In this document: in pieces, positions 9,130 through 18,940 of the stretch
How positions within the stretch are numbered: position 1 is the stretch's first letter
Layout: every line of letters begins with the position of its first letter
Assembly: GCF_022921055.1 (NCBI RefSeq)
Contig: NZ_CP095068.1
Coordinates: 73,785 to 137,784, forward strand
Reading direction: 5' to 3'
Source: Hymenobacter volaticus
GTDB lineage: Bacteria; Bacteroidota; Bacteroidia; Cytophagales; Hymenobacteraceae
Length of the DNA: 64,000 nucleotides
Made by a program: the position numbers and the translations under genes
Notes under the pieces: model-generated
What the model was told of the DNA's origin: nothing
Database searches by the model: none
Seen by the model: the letters and a program-made list of their open reading frames with translations, nothing else

Positions 9130-9256
9130 AAGGTTGTTACCAGCGCTCTATCTGGCGTCTTGCACTATCCGATTAAGCATAAAGCTCCCTCCAGAACCGA
9201 ACTTCGGAAAGATGCATCAGCTTTATCATTCCATCCTCTAGTAACCTAATTCCTGC

Positions 9257-10491
9257 ATGTCGTCTTTTTCAATTGAGTTCGTTCGAGCCAATTTTCCTGC
9301 CTTGCAAGGACGCCCAGACCGCGCCCCTTACGTCTTCTTCGATGGCCCGGCGGTACGCAGATGGCCCAGCAAACTATCGACGGCATGCTCAACTACATCA
9401 GCGGTGGTATGGCCAATCTACATGGCACTTTTGCCACCAGCCGCGCGACGGATGCGCTGCTAGAAGCCGGCCGGCAGGGTATAGCGGACTTGCTGAATTG
9501 CCAACCACAGGAAGTTGCGTTTGGCCAGAATATGACGTCACTAGCCTTTGCCATTGCGCGTAGTCTCGCCACGTTCATCCACACCGGCGATGAAATCGTC
9601 GTGACAGAACTCGACCATCGCGCCAATGTAGACCCGTGGGTCACGCTCGCCAAGGACTGTGGCGCAGTAGTGAAATTCATTCCCGTCAACCTCGAAACTT
9701 ATACGCTCGAGCTCGTTCAGATAGATGAGCTGATTACTTCTAACACCAAGCTGGTCGCCGTTACCATGTCGTCGAACGTGGTTGGCACCGTGCCGCCGGT
9801 CGAGCAAATCATTGCGCGGGCCAAAGCCGTTGGGGCCTGGGTGGTGCTGGATGCGGTACATGCAACGCCACATTATCCGATTGATTTTCAAAAGCTCGGG
9901 GCTGATATACTGTTTTGCTCGGCGTATAAGTTCTTCGGACCGCACCTCGGTATTGCGGTGGTATCAGCAGGACTTTTCGACAAGTTGCCTGTGTACAAGC
10001 TCGCACCCGCTCCAACCTACATCCCCGATAAGCTGGAAACGGGCACTCAAAATCACGAGGGGATTGCAGGTTTGCTAGGAGCTCTGGCTTTTATCGAAAC
10101 CCTTGGTGAGGGTACCACCCGCCCGCAACGGTTGCGCACCGCCATGCAAGCTATTGAAGTGCACGAGCAAGCGCAGGCACACCGGCTAGAATCCTTCTTG
10201 CAGGAACTGCCGCAGGTGCGAGTATACCGTGCGCCAGCCGATACGCGCAAAACCCCAACCGTGGCATTCACGCTTGAAAACGTGAATTCACGCGAAGCCT
10301 GTGCTTGGTTTGCCGAGCATTACAACCTAGCAATTGCCGACGGTCATTTCTACGCTTCTACCTTAGCTGAAAAGCTAGGGATTATGGCACAAGGTGGATG
10401 GATCCGATTGGGATTAGCACCATACAATACCGATCAAGAAATCGAATTATTTCGAACTGCACTGCTAGACTTCTTGAAAGAAGGCGCATAG
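9257..10491 (+). pseudogene. Cysteine desulfurase-like class V aminotransferase, frameshifted
   Basis: A PLP enzyme of the cysteine desulfurase-like group that includes Vibrio VC1184. The first frame gives SFSIEFVRANFPALQGRPD and YVFFDGPA, then it fails. The second frame continues with TQMAQQTIDGMLNYI to the end. The expected FFDGPAGTQ is restored by adding one G at about 9351-9353 (GCGG to GCGGG). Downstream features are intact: GTFATSRATDALLEAG, TELDHRANVDPW, DAVHATPHYPIDF, and the PLP lysine in FCSAYKFFGPHLG. The reconstructed length, about 411 residues, is normal. I cannot tell whether this is a real mutation or a sequencing error; the local GG context and other cases in the window favour error. 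Confidence 0.88.
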
Positions 10492-11245
10492 CAGGCGTAG
10501 ACAACTTATACTGTAAGGGTTTAATTAGACTGCCAAAAAAGGCATAACAATCTCATGAGGTATAAAAATAGTCTATAAGTTCATAAAAAAGCTGGATGGC
10601 TACCTTCCTAAAGGCAAATGGTCTATAAAAGTATAAGGATGATATGCAATTTTATACTAGAATATACTTCAATTATAGCGCTATGCTCTGGCTCAAGCAA
10701 CTTTGCGAGGGCAACTCTAACTATGACTCTTGTTGTACTGCAAGAGTGTTTATAAATATTAAAGATGGAGCCCGCAGATTTAAGTTACTTGTTGTATCGC
10801 TAAACGCTTAAGTGGACAGTCGTTTGGCAAGAAGCTAAATCCGATTAAGGAATCACCAGGTTGGACAACGTGTCACCAGAAACTTCTTCAAGGAATAAGT
10901 AGCCTATAGAATAAACTACAAATGCGTGCTTCCTACTTTAGGCATCATAACTGTTACGAATGGTACCGAAGAAGCCAGTGCAACGACTCGTTCACTTCGC
11001 CTAACATAAGTAGCGATAAGTAAACCTGTCTCGTTACCTACCCCATCACGCAAAGGCCACAGATAGTGTCGACGGATCTGGTATTACAACTTGGTCATAA
11101 TATCCGATAAGCTTTTAGTCATAAACGCTGCTTGCTTAATGAGCACAAACTGGTACGTCCAAATTTGGCACTATAACTTTACCACGGCAATTTTAAACAA
11201 TACTATTAATTTTGAATTATTTAACTTTTCCTTGTACAATACCTA
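10492..11245. other. AT-rich gene-free region
   Basis: About 750 bp clearly richer in A+T than the surroundings, between the aminotransferase and the recombinase promoter. No frame longer than a few dozen codons has coding character, and I see no tRNA. The composition shift next to a tyrosine recombinase suggests foreign or remnant DNA from an integrated element. Confidence 0.5.
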
Positions 11246-11292
11246 TTTACCCCGGATAACGTTTACTTATCCGAGGTAAATGTCTATCTTTG
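11246..11292 (+). promoter_or_regulatory. Promoter with overlapping operator for the recombinase gene
   Basis: TTTACCCCGGATAA (11246-11259) and TTATCCGAGGTAAA (11267-11280) form a 14-bp inverted repeat with one mismatch and a 7-nt spacer. It is followed at once by TATCTTTG (11285-11292), a good Bacteroidota -7 box. The repeat covers the place where the -33 element should be, so a bound protein would block or shape initiation. The start codon is 110 nt downstream. Confidence 0.55.
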
Positions 11293-11401
11293 ATTTCTCA
11301 TTATATTAGTTCTAGCAAATATTTATTTGACAGTTTGCGTTGAGCATACACTCTAGAACGATGGGCTAATAAGCCATGACTTACTCCTTATTTATACAGG
11401 C

Positions 11402-12388
11402 ATGGCTAGAGAAGAACTTGCACGTTTAGGGGAAGCAACCAAAGCCGTCGGTCAAGCCCGGCATCTCGACGATTTTGCCGAAAAGGCAGCGCGCTACGTG
11501 GCCGCGGGCCTAGACGGAGCCGACAACACCAAGGAAGCATATGCCGGTGACTGGAAGCGCTTTGCCAAATGGTGTTTGGAATACAACTGCTCGCCCTTGC
11601 CAGCGGACGTACCCACGCTCGTTGGCTTTGTCACTTACCTGACCGAGCAGCGTCGTAAGACGGCCACCATCCGGCGCCACATTGCTTCCGTCACGAAAGC
11701 CCACAAGTTAGCCGGTGTGCCCTCGCCGAGCACTGAAGAACGGTTTAAGGTCTTCATAAAGGGCGTCACTCGCGTCGAGGGCGTGCGACAGCACCAAGCG
11801 CCGGCCTTCACGCTCGACCATTTCAAGCGCGTCATCCAGGCCATTGACACCAGTCGCCCCGCGGGCCTGCGGGACCGGGCGCTGTTGTTGCTCGGCTTTA
11901 GCGGGGCTTTCCGCCGCGAAGAGTTGGCTAACGTCAATATCGAGCACTTGCAGTTCGATGCGGATGGCTTGCTGGTGGACTTGCCGCGCAGCAAAACCAA
12001 CCAGAAAGGCGAAGGCGAAGAAAAGGCTGTCTTCTATTCCGCCGACCGCCGCACTTGCCCGGTGCGGGCCGTCAAGGAGTGGCTGGAGTTATTGCAGGCG
12101 CACGGGCACAGCAGCGGCCCCTTGTTTGTGTCCTTTCGCCGGGGCCAGCGGCTGAGTACACGCCGCTTGAACACCGACTCGTTGAACCTGCTGGTGCAGC
12201 AGTATCTGGGCCGCAAGTTCACGGCCCACTCGCTGCGGGCCTCGTTCGTCACCATTGCCAAACTCAAAGGCGTCGATGACAGCAAGATCATGAACCAGAC
12301 CAAGCACAAAACCACGGCCATGATTCGTCGCTACACCCGTATTGACAACGTGCGCCAACACAATGCCGCCCAAGAGATTGGGTTGTAG
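11402..12388 (+). CDS. Tyrosine-type site-specific recombinase/integrase
   Basis: A 328-residue tyrosine recombinase. The N-terminal SAM-like core-binding domain (residues ~25-125) includes NTKEAYAGDWKRFAKWC and TATIRRHIASVTKAHKLAG. The catalytic domain has all key residues: Arg171 (SGAFRREEL), Lys198 (RSKTNQKGEGEE), His276 and Arg279 (HSLRASF), His302 (TKHKTTAMI) and the nucleophile Tyr311 (RRYTRID). The protein is therefore complete and probably active. It acts in the nucleoid, exchanging strands at att-like sites. It is not beside a tRNA gene and has no excisionase or cargo that I can recognise. It may be a resident of a decayed island or a stand-alone recombinase of the type common in Hymenobacter. 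Confidence 0.93.
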   Translation: MAREELARLGEATKAVGQARHLDDFAEKAARYVAAGLDGADNTKEAYAGDWKRFAKWCLEYNCSPLPADVPTLVGFVTYLTEQRRKTATIRRHIASVTKAHKLAGVPSPSTEERFKVFIKGVTRVEGVRQHQAPAFTLDHFKRVIQAIDTSRPAGLRDRALLLLGFSGAFRREELANVNIEHLQFDADGLLVDLPRSKTNQKGEGEEKAVFYSADRRTCPVRAVKEWLELLQAHGHSSGPLFVSFRRGQRLSTRRLNTDSLNLLVQQYLGRKFTAHSLRASFVTIAKLKGVDDSKIMNQTKHKTTAMIRRYTRIDNVRQHNAAQEIGL

Positions 12389-12419
12389 AATATTGCCGCA
12401 CTTTCTTGGAATCTTACTC

Positions 12420-12444
12420 ATCCTTCCTCTTTGTTAGGAAGGAT
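12420..12444 (+). terminator. Weak hairpin after the recombinase gene
   Basis: ATCCTTCCT (12420-12428) and AGGAAGGAT (12436-12444) pair perfectly around a 7-nt loop, 31 nt after the recombinase stop codon. There is no following T-run, so termination efficiency is uncertain. Confidence 0.45.
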
Positions 12445-12970
12445 ATGATGTGGCTACGCATGGGCATCAACGCCGCACCAGCAGTTGCAGTTACAATTCG
12501 GTGCCTTTCGTGCCTATAGTTGTTAAGAAGTAGTAAAACAGAAAGCCTCCGTCGTCAAAGAGCGGCCTATGCTGTTAAGGTTTACAATTATTTATCATTC
12601 ACCTTGACATGCCTCCATAAAGGCGTACCGGGCTTCCTGGTGATCGTTCATGAAGCCCGGCGGGCCAATCAAATCATTATAGTTCAGCATTTGGCGGCTA
12701 CTAATCGGCTGCTTGGGCATGAAGAAAGCAGAGCGGGATACTACTTTTTTCCTGCCATGCCTCTCCCAAGAACTGATTAGCCTCCCTACGATGGCCGTCC
12801 TGCTCGAGACAGCTGATACGACCGCGATGCCCTGGGTCTGGTCGCTTCCACGCTTAAGGTGCCACGATTCTCAGCTACAACTCGCCATGAGGTTACTAAG
12901 GCGATGCGAACCAAAAAAAAGCGTAACCCGACTAAGAGCAGTGAAATGGTCGGCATCGGCAACTGAGACG
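12445..12970. other. Non-coding or decayed stretch with a hairpin
   Basis: No supported gene. One clear structure is a hairpin, CCGGGCTTC (12628-12636) with GAAGCCCGG (12652-12660), around a 15-nt loop. Plus-strand frames at 12520-12780 and 12713-13090 have no domain, no signal peptide and biased, low-complexity composition, so I do not call them. Confidence 0.4.
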
Positions 12971-13118
12971 TTACGTGTTCTTCTTTGGGCGTCCGGGCCC
13001 TTTGCTAGTACCTGTAGCTTTGGGCTGTCGTTGCTTTATGGCGAGCGTATAGCCTGGCTCCAGCATCTGGCTGATCTCACCGATCTATAAGCCTTGCTAA
13101 ACCTTTGTCGAAAGCCAT
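12971..13118 (-). pseudogene. Small gene with GRPKK tail, apparently frameshifted
   Basis: An ATG at 13118 opens MAFDKGLARLIDR and then meets a stop. A neighbouring frame continues without a break as EISQMLEPGYTLAIKQRQP and ends in KGPGRPKKNT before TAA at 12971. Joining the two with one indel near 13077 gives a product of about 48 residues. The basic GRPKK end resembles an AT-hook, hinting at DNA or RNA binding. This is inferred from frame continuity only. The gene lies between the recombinase and the multi-PAS kinase, transcribed away from the kinase. Confidence 0.3.
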
Positions 13119-13327
13119 GTTATTCAATAAACAGGATTAAGGAATACGAATAGCAAGTTTAGCTGCCCGAGGGGTTTAGACATACGTAACACGTGGGAAA
13201 GAGCGGGTTAAGCAGACGCCTTGACCCTTACACTTGCTGTTTCTACCTAGCCGCCACCGCCTCACCTATTCCTCGCTTATTTGTCCTTATCTCAAACGCA
13301 TCCTGTCTGGGCGGCGTATGGGTAGGC

Positions 13328-16300
13328 ATGTCCGACCTAGTGCCTTCGCTTGCTGCCTTTCCCGCCGACCTGCAGGCCACCTATCCCCAAGCCGAGTTAG
13401 TGTGGGGAATGCTTGAAGCTTCTTTGACCGGCCTTGCGTTGTATTCGCCCCTGTGCGATGAACAGGGGCGTCTCGTCGACTTCCGCATCGACCTGCTCAA
13501 CCCAACCGCTCAGCGCATCCTCCAGCAGCCCGCCCGGCCCACGGGCACCTACTTACAGTATTATCCGCATACGCTCGCTACGGGCGTATTTGCTTTTCAC
13601 CGCGACGCGTTCGAATCGAGTGCGCCTGCGCGGATGAACGTAAACTACCAAGCCGATGGGCTAGACAATTACTTTCAGCTCTCGGCTCGCCGGGTAGGCC
13701 AGGGATTGCTGGTTAGCTTCACCGACACGGCCGATGCCGCCCGCACCGAGGTGGAGCTAGCGTTGCGCGTAAGCCAGGCCCAGGAGCGGGCCGCCCGCGC
13801 TGAAGTTGAATTGCAGCGCCAGCAACTCTATAATATACTCGAGCAGGCCCCGGCCATGATCTGCCTCTTTGAGGGGCCACAACACACGTTCCAGTTCGTC
13901 AATCCGCCCTATCAAGCGCTGGTTGGGAACCGGCCACTCGTAGGCAAGCCCATTGCCGAGGCCATGCCCGAATTAGCCGGTCAGCCCATTTTCGACCTGC
14001 TCGATCAGGTATACCGTACCGGGGAAACCTTCTTCGCCAATGAGATGCTAGTTCAGCTTGATCATGCCAACGATGGCATACGAGAGCTGGAAAAGCGCTA
14101 CTACAACTTCATCTACCAAGCCCGCCACAATCTGGCCGGAGCTATTGATGGCATCTTTGTCTTTGCCTACGACGTGACCACGCTGGTGCTGGCCCGCCTC
14201 GAAGTCCAGCACCTGAACGAGGAGTTAGCTGCCCTCAACGAAGAGCTGCACGTTAGCAACGAGGAGTACCTGACTGCCAACACAGCTTTACACGAGGCGC
14301 AGCACGAGCTACAGCAACTCAACCAGAAGCTGGAAGGCCGGGTGACCGAGCGCACGGCCCAGCTCTCCGCCGCCCGCGCCGAAACGGAACAGCAGCGCAC
14401 CCGTCTCGCCCGATTGTTTATGCAGGCCCCGGCCGCCATCTGCATTCTCGATGGGCCCGACTTGATCTTCGAGTTGATCAATCCTATCTATCAGCAGTTC
14501 ATCCCCAAACGGCAGTTGCTGGGTAAACCCTTGCTGGAAGCGCTGCCGGAGCTAGCCGACCACGCGGCCTATCACACCATGCGCCACGTATTCGACACGG
14601 GCGAAGCACTCTGGCAGCAGGCCTTGCACATGCCCCTGGCGCGTACCGACGGCGGCGTACTGGAAGACCGCTACTTCAATTATGTTCAGCAACCGCGCTA
14701 CGACGAGCAGGGGCGCATTGACGGCGTGCTCGTCTTTGGCTTCGAGGTTACGGAATTGGTACAGGCCCGCCAGCAGGCCGAGGCCCTGCAAGCTCAGGTG
14801 TTGAGCGTGGCCCAGCGCCAGGTACAGGAGCGCGAAACGCTCTACCAAGTTTTTGCCCAGACACCGGCGGCTATCTGCATCCAGCGGGGCCCCGAGCACC
14901 GCTACGATTACCTTAACCAGGCTTACCAAGACTTCTTCCCCGGTCGTCACTTGCTGGGTATTCCCGTAGCCGAGGCCCTGCCCGAAACGGTAGCGAGTGG
15001 GGTGGTGGCCCTGCTCGACCACGTCTACCAAACGGGAGAAACGTACTACGGCAACGAGCTGCCGCTTCAAATAGCGCAGCCCGATGGCTCGTTGCGCCAA
15101 ATGTATTTTACCTTCACCTACCAGGCCTACCGCGAGAACGGTGAGATTGTCGGCATTTCCACCTTTGCCTACGATGTCAAGGAGCAGGTAGTAGCCCGCC
15201 AAGAACGTGAGGTCGAGCGGCAACTCTTGCTCAGCTTGTTCCAGGAGGCCCCCGCTGGCATCTGTATTCTGGCCGGGCCCGAGCTGGCGTTTGAGTTCGT
15301 CAATCCCGGCTACCAGCAGTTGCTACCCGGCCGGGCCCTGCAGGACCGACCTGTCTTCGAGGCGATGCCAGAACTGGTTGGCACGCCCGTGGAAACGCTG
15401 CTGCGGCAGGTGTATGCCACTGGTCAACCGCACGAAGCGCAGGGCTTACACGTTCCCGTAGCCCGGCCCACCGATGGCGTCCTCGAAGACCGCTACTTCA
15501 CTTTTGTTTACCAGGGGCGGCGCGATGCACAGGGACATATCGACGGCATCCTGGTATTTGTGTTTGAGGTTACTGAGCAGGTGCAGGCCCGGCAAGCCGC
15601 CGAAGCCAGCAGCCGGCAATTGCGCCTTATCACCGACGCGCTACCCGTACTTATCGGCTACATCGACCGGGAAGAAAAGTACCGCTTTGCTAACCGCGCC
15701 TACGAACCCTGGTTTCATTTGCGCGCCGAAGAACTGCTCGGTCGACCCATTCGCGAAGTGGCTGGCCCGCAAGCCTATCCTACTATTCAACCCTACATCG
15801 CTCGGGCCCTGGCCGGCGAACCAGTGGAGTTCGAAGTGGAAATGCCCTTCCGCCCGGGATTCACCAAACACATTCATACCATCTACATTCCCGATGTGCA
15901 GCACGGCGTTGTGCAAGGTTTCTACACTCTGGTAACCGATGTTACCGAGCAGGTCGAAGCCCGCCGGCAGGTGCAAGACCTCAACCAAGAACTAGCGGCT
16001 ATCAACGAGAAACTGACGGCCACCAACCGGGATCTGCACGAAAGCAACACGTTGCTCATACGCACAAATGAAGACTTGGACAATTTCATTTACACGGCCT
16101 CGCACGACTTAAAAGCTCCAATCAGCAATATTGAGGGCTTACTCTATCTGCTCCGTGACGAGCTGCCTGCTGACGTGGTTCAGCAAGGCAACGTGGCCCC
16201 GGCCCTGCACCTCATGCTCGAGGCCGTGGAGCGCTTTAAGCGCACGATTGAGCACCTGACCGATGTCTCCAAGCTGCAAAAAGAACATACTTCGGCCACT

Positions 16301-16762
16301 CAAGCGGTGCAGTTGGCCACAATTGTGGAAGGCGTGCAGCAGGATTTAGCCCCACTGATTCAAGAAACCGGGGCGCGCCTACTCGTGAACGTAAGCGATT
16401 TTCCACCCGTGTCCTTTTCGGAGAAGAACCTGCGTAGCGTAGTCTACAACCTACTCAGCAATGCGCTCAAGTACCGCTCCCCCGACCGTTCGCTCCACGT
16501 GGATGTGCGGGCTCACGTGCGGGCCGGTTATACGGTGCTGGAGGTGCACGACAACGGCCTCGGCATTGAGCCCCACCAGCTGCCCAAGCTCTACACCATG
16601 TTCCAACGCTTTCACACGCACATCGAAGGCACGGGCATTGGGCTGTTCATGGTCAAGCGCATGGTTGAAAACGCCGGGGGTCGCCTGGAAGTGCACAGCC
16701 AGCCCGGTGCGGGCACCACGTTCTTCGTGTACCTACCCCACATGCCCCAGCCGAGTGCCTAA
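13328..16762 (+). CDS. Cytosolic multi-PAS sensor histidine kinase
   Basis: A 1144-residue soluble histidine kinase with no transmembrane segment. After a divergent first PAS region (about 20-125) come four similar PAS modules, each opening like APAxICIxxGPxxxFExxNP xYQQ and each followed by a short coiled linker; a further PAS (TDALPVLIGYIDREEKYRF) precedes the transmitter. A long coiled coil (ELAALNEELHVSNEEYLTAN) separates modules. The phosphoacceptor His926 lies in YTASHDLKAPISNIEGLLYL. The ATPase domain has NLLSNALKYRSPD (N box), DNGLGIEP (G1) and GTGIGLFMVKRMV (near 1101). The start ATG at 13328 (MSDLVPSLAAF) is preferred to 13193, whose extra 45 residues look non-coding. No partner response regulator is adjacent. 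Confidence 0.92.
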   Translation: MSDLVPSLAAFPADLQATYPQAELVWGMLEASLTGLALYSPLCDEQGRLVDFRIDLLNPTAQRILQQPARPTGTYLQYYPHTLATGVFAFHRDAFESSAPARMNVNYQADGLDNYFQLSARRVGQGLLVSFTDTADAARTEVELALRVSQAQERAARAEVELQRQQLYNILEQAPAMICLFEGPQHTFQFVNPPYQALVGNRPLVGKPIAEAMPELAGQPIFDLLDQVYRTGETFFANEMLVQLDHANDGIRELEKRYYNFIYQARHNLAGAIDGIFVFAYDVTTLVLARLEVQHLNEELAALNEELHVSNEEYLTANTALHEAQHELQQLNQKLEGRVTERTAQLSAARAETEQQRTRLARLFMQAPAAICILDGPDLIFELINPIYQQFIPKRQLLGKPLLEALPELADHAAYHTMRHVFDTGEALWQQALHMPLARTDGGVLEDRYFNYVQQPRYDEQGRIDGVLVFGFEVTELVQARQQAEALQAQVLSVAQRQVQERETLYQVFAQTPAAICIQRGPEHRYDYLNQAYQDFFPGRHLLGIPVAEALPETVASGVVALLDHVYQTGETYYGNELPLQIAQPDGSLRQMYFTFTYQAYRENGEIVGISTFAYDVKEQVVARQEREVERQLLLSLFQEAPAGICILAGPELAFEFVNPGYQQLLPGRALQDRPVFEAMPELVGTPVETLLRQVYATGQPHEAQGLHVPVARPTDGVLEDRYFTFVYQGRRDAQGHIDGILVFVFEVTEQVQARQAAEASSRQLRLITDALPVLIGYIDREEKYRFANRAYEPWFHLRAEELLGRPIREVAGPQAYPTIQPYIARALAGEPVEFEVEMPFRPGFTKHIHTIYIPDVQHGVVQGFYTLVTDVTEQVEARRQVQDLNQELAAINEKLTATNRDLHESNTLLIRTNEDLDNFIYTASHDLKAPISNIEGLLYLLRDELPADVVQQGNVAPALHLMLEAVERFKRTIEHLTDVSKLQKEHTSATQAVQLATIVEGVQQDLAPLIQETGARLLVNVSDFPPVSFSEKNLRSVVYNLLSNALKYRSPDRSLHVDVRAHVRAGYTVLEVHDNGLGIEPHQLPKLYTMFQRFHTHIEGTGIGLFMVKRMVENAGGRLEVHSQPGAGTTFFVYLPHMPQPSA

Positions 16763-17044
16763 GTCGTTTCCCGCTGATTGCCTCTTGCTTGCTAGCAGCA
16801 ATCTGCGGCGGATAGCTATACACCAGATTAGTCACCCGGCACGGGCCACCGGCTAGACGCGCGGAGCAACTACCCCTACTAGGTATCCTGCTCTTATCTT
16901 ACTCGGTATGAGCTACGGGATTCTCGTTTCGCACACGCATGATTGCACCCTTAGAGCGGCCTTTTTTACCGTCTTTTTATCACCCGCTTTCTTAGGAAGA
17001 TGCAATACCGTTTACCAAAGCTATTGAGCTATCTAAGGGAGATA
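16763..17044. other. Intergenic region after the PAS kinase
   Basis: About 280 bp with no supported gene. A 42-codon plus-strand frame at about 16909 has no recognisable features. No strong terminator hairpin is visible after the kinase stop codon. Confidence 0.35.
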
Positions 17045-17263
17045 TCAGCGATTACTTAACCGCTGGGATTGTAGCCGAACTAATTGCTCTAAGGTTAGCT
17101 CTGCCCGCACGTAGCGCTGCAGCAAATCGAGCGTGGTTAAGCTTACCTGCAGGATACCTGCTTCCGCGAGACCAGAAAGGTGCCGGGCTTTTTCCGCGCG
17201 TTGCCGCCAACTTTGTTGCTCTTCTGCTGGAAGCGCCTGAGGAGGAGTTGGAAAATAAGACAT
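17045..17263 (-). CDS. Small protein resembling VbhA-type antitoxins
   Basis: A 72-residue cytosolic protein starting at the ATG at 17263 (MSYFPTPPQALPAEEQQSW). The core, RAEKARHLSGLAEAG followed by TLDLLQRYVRAELTLEQLV, has the helix-turn-helix spacing and the LLxRYVxGExTLEE-like pattern of VbhA/antitoxin-type regulators of Fic AMP-transferases. The inhibitory S/TxxxE/DxxxN motif of Fic inhibitors is not clearly present, and no Fic gene is nearby. Upstream codons as far as 17386 are open but lack coding character. I take the gene as probably real and the antitoxin relation as a weak inference. Confidence 0.45.
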   Translation of the reverse strand: MSYFPTPPQALPAEEQQSWRQRAEKARHLSGLAEAGILQVSLTTLDLLQRYVRAELTLEQLVRLQSQRLSNR

Positions 17264-17482
17264 AAAAGTAGGATAAGGATAGTACAAACTTGCTTGAATG
17301 CTCAAACTAGGGCGTGAAGAGCACATTCCCAAGCAAAAACAGCGAATCTGTTGATTTCCTGGCCCAATAAGGTAAGCCCCGCACACAAGAATGAGGCAGC
17401 TGAGTAAAAGGTATTTGCATTCACCGCTAACAAAATGGCCGTGTTTTTGCTGACCCGCTGCTTTGTATTATTTCCTGTCTTT

Positions 17483-17725
17483 ATGAATACGCTAGTTGCT
17501 TCCACTTTAGACTCAACTATTACTAAACGCCACCAATTATTTACTACGCTTGTCGGTGTGGTAGCTTTCCGGCACAAAGCATATCTCGAAGAGCAAGCTA
17601 CTGCGATTGAAGCGTGCTATACGCTTGAGCTACATAACGGCGAAGCTCACATTGAAATGGAGCAGTGGGTGCCCTTGACTCTCGGTTACGAGTTGTATCA
17701 CTGCTTTGCTAAGAGCTTTGAGTGA
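17483..17725 (+). CDS. Hypothetical protein
   Basis: An 80-residue protein that I do not recognise, read from the ATG at 17483 (MNTLVASTLDSTITKRHQLF). It has no signal peptide or membrane segment. The end, TLELHNGEAHIEMEQWVPLT then LGYELYHCFAKSFE, reads like a compact alpha/beta domain with balanced composition, which is why I keep it. It is divergent from the VbhA-like gene with 219 bp between their starts. An earlier in-frame ATG at 17435 would add a hydrophobic 16-residue extension and seems less likely. Confidence 0.4.
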   Translation: MNTLVASTLDSTITKRHQLFTTLVGVVAFRHKAYLEEQATAIEACYTLELHNGEAHIEMEQWVPLTLGYELYHCFAKSFE

Positions 17726-18119
17726 AAATCAACGCTTTGATGTTTAGCAGGATACGTCCGGTAACTGATTGGTTTTGCCCGCTTCCTCTTGTAGGCTTCG
17801 CCTGACCATTAGGCAGGAAACTACATGTAGAAACAATGCACCGTATTGGTAGGAGAACATAGCTGCCGAAAAGGAGAACCTGAGCGAGACCGACCTGCAA
17901 AGCCCTCGTGCTCGTTGGCATCGTTTCCGACACTTGCTACTCGGCCCAGTTTATGACGGCATTGAACCGACAACTGCCGACTCCCTGGTGGCAATCAACG
18001 CTGTATCTTAGCTAATTGCCTTCGAGGAAAGACCGAAAGGGAAGAGCTGCTCTTCAACAAGACGACTTTTTCCTTTTTAGTGGTTCTCTGCTCTGATACA
18101 GCCCCGTCGACATACAGTC
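17726..18119. other. Gene-free stretch, possibly a gene remnant
   Basis: About 390 bp without a supported gene. Around 17905-18010 one plus frame reads LVLVGIVSDTCYSAQFMTAL and runs to a stop near 18010. It has no start and no upstream continuation, so it may be the tail of a lost gene. This is a weak impression only. Confidence 0.3.
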
Positions 18120-18940
18120 TTATTCTTTTGCCAGGAAGGTTTCCATAGCGGCTAGCGTTTCCAACGGGGCGCTCAGGTGGGGACAGTGGCCGGTGGTGTC
18201 GAGCGTAATGAGGGTAGCTTGCGGCAGGTGCTCGAGCAGATAGGCGCCGACTTCCGAGGGAGCCGCAATATCTTGTGAACACTGCACCAGCAAAGTCGGT
18301 ACAGTCACCCGAGCCAGTTCCGCACGGCAATCCGAGAGAAAGGTAAGGTGGGCAAACTGCTGGGCAAGGGCAGAATCAGCATTGCAGAAATGCTGGGCCA
18401 GTTCCTTGGCTAACCTTGCCTCGTTTTCGGCCCGAGCAACAAGGTGGCAAACAGGTTGGCCCAGCTATCATGGTCAACTTTCATCAGGGCCAGTAGTTGC
18501 TCCACATCTTCTTTGCTAAACCCGCCGTAGTAGTCTGCTTCGTTGAGGAAATAAGGCGACGCAGCCAAGGCAATGAGTTGACGGAAATGATGGGGTGCCG
18601 CAATGGTAGCCAACATACCAATGCTAGCACCTATCGAATGGCCCACTAGAATCACCTCACGCAGATCCAAGGCCTGACAGACGTCGAGCACGTCCTGCAC
18701 GTACCCGGCCAAGGACATATAGCGCTCGAGCGGGTGGGCAGTAGCCTCCGAACCCACGTAATCGAAGAGTACTAATCGGTAGCGCCGGGCCAGCACCGTC
18801 GTCATGCGGTGCCAGATGTGCTGGCTACAGCCAAAACCATTGCAGAGCAGCAACACCTGCTCGCCGCAACCGAGCACCCGCACATTATGACGCTCAAGCA
18901 CCGCGTTGGGCTGCGTTGCTACCGTGGTAGCAGAAAACAA
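18120..18940 (-). pseudogene. RsbQ-like alpha/beta hydrolase, frameshifted
   Basis: An alpha/beta hydrolase close to RsbQ, the Bacillus stress-pathway hydrolase that also resembles plant KAI2/D14. The first frame covers ERHNVRVLGCGEQVLLLCNG, FGCSQHIWHRM, FDYVGSEA and the nucleophile elbow VGHSIGAS. It ends prematurely after LLLGP. The second frame continues ENEARLAKELAQHFCNADSA and ends with VPTLLVQCSQDIAAPSEVGA (catalytic Asp) and TTGHCPHLSAP (catalytic His). Adding one base in the GGGCC run near 18430 restores a full-length protein of about 270 residues. The start is uncertain: TTG at 18940 or an internal GTG. RsbQ usually works with a PAS-containing RsbP; none is adjacent, although a PAS kinase lies 1.4 kb away. 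Confidence 0.85.

Noticed and set aside
12520..13090. Plus-strand frames between recombinase and kinase
   Set aside because: No recognisable domains; they overlap a likely minus-strand small gene and a hairpin.
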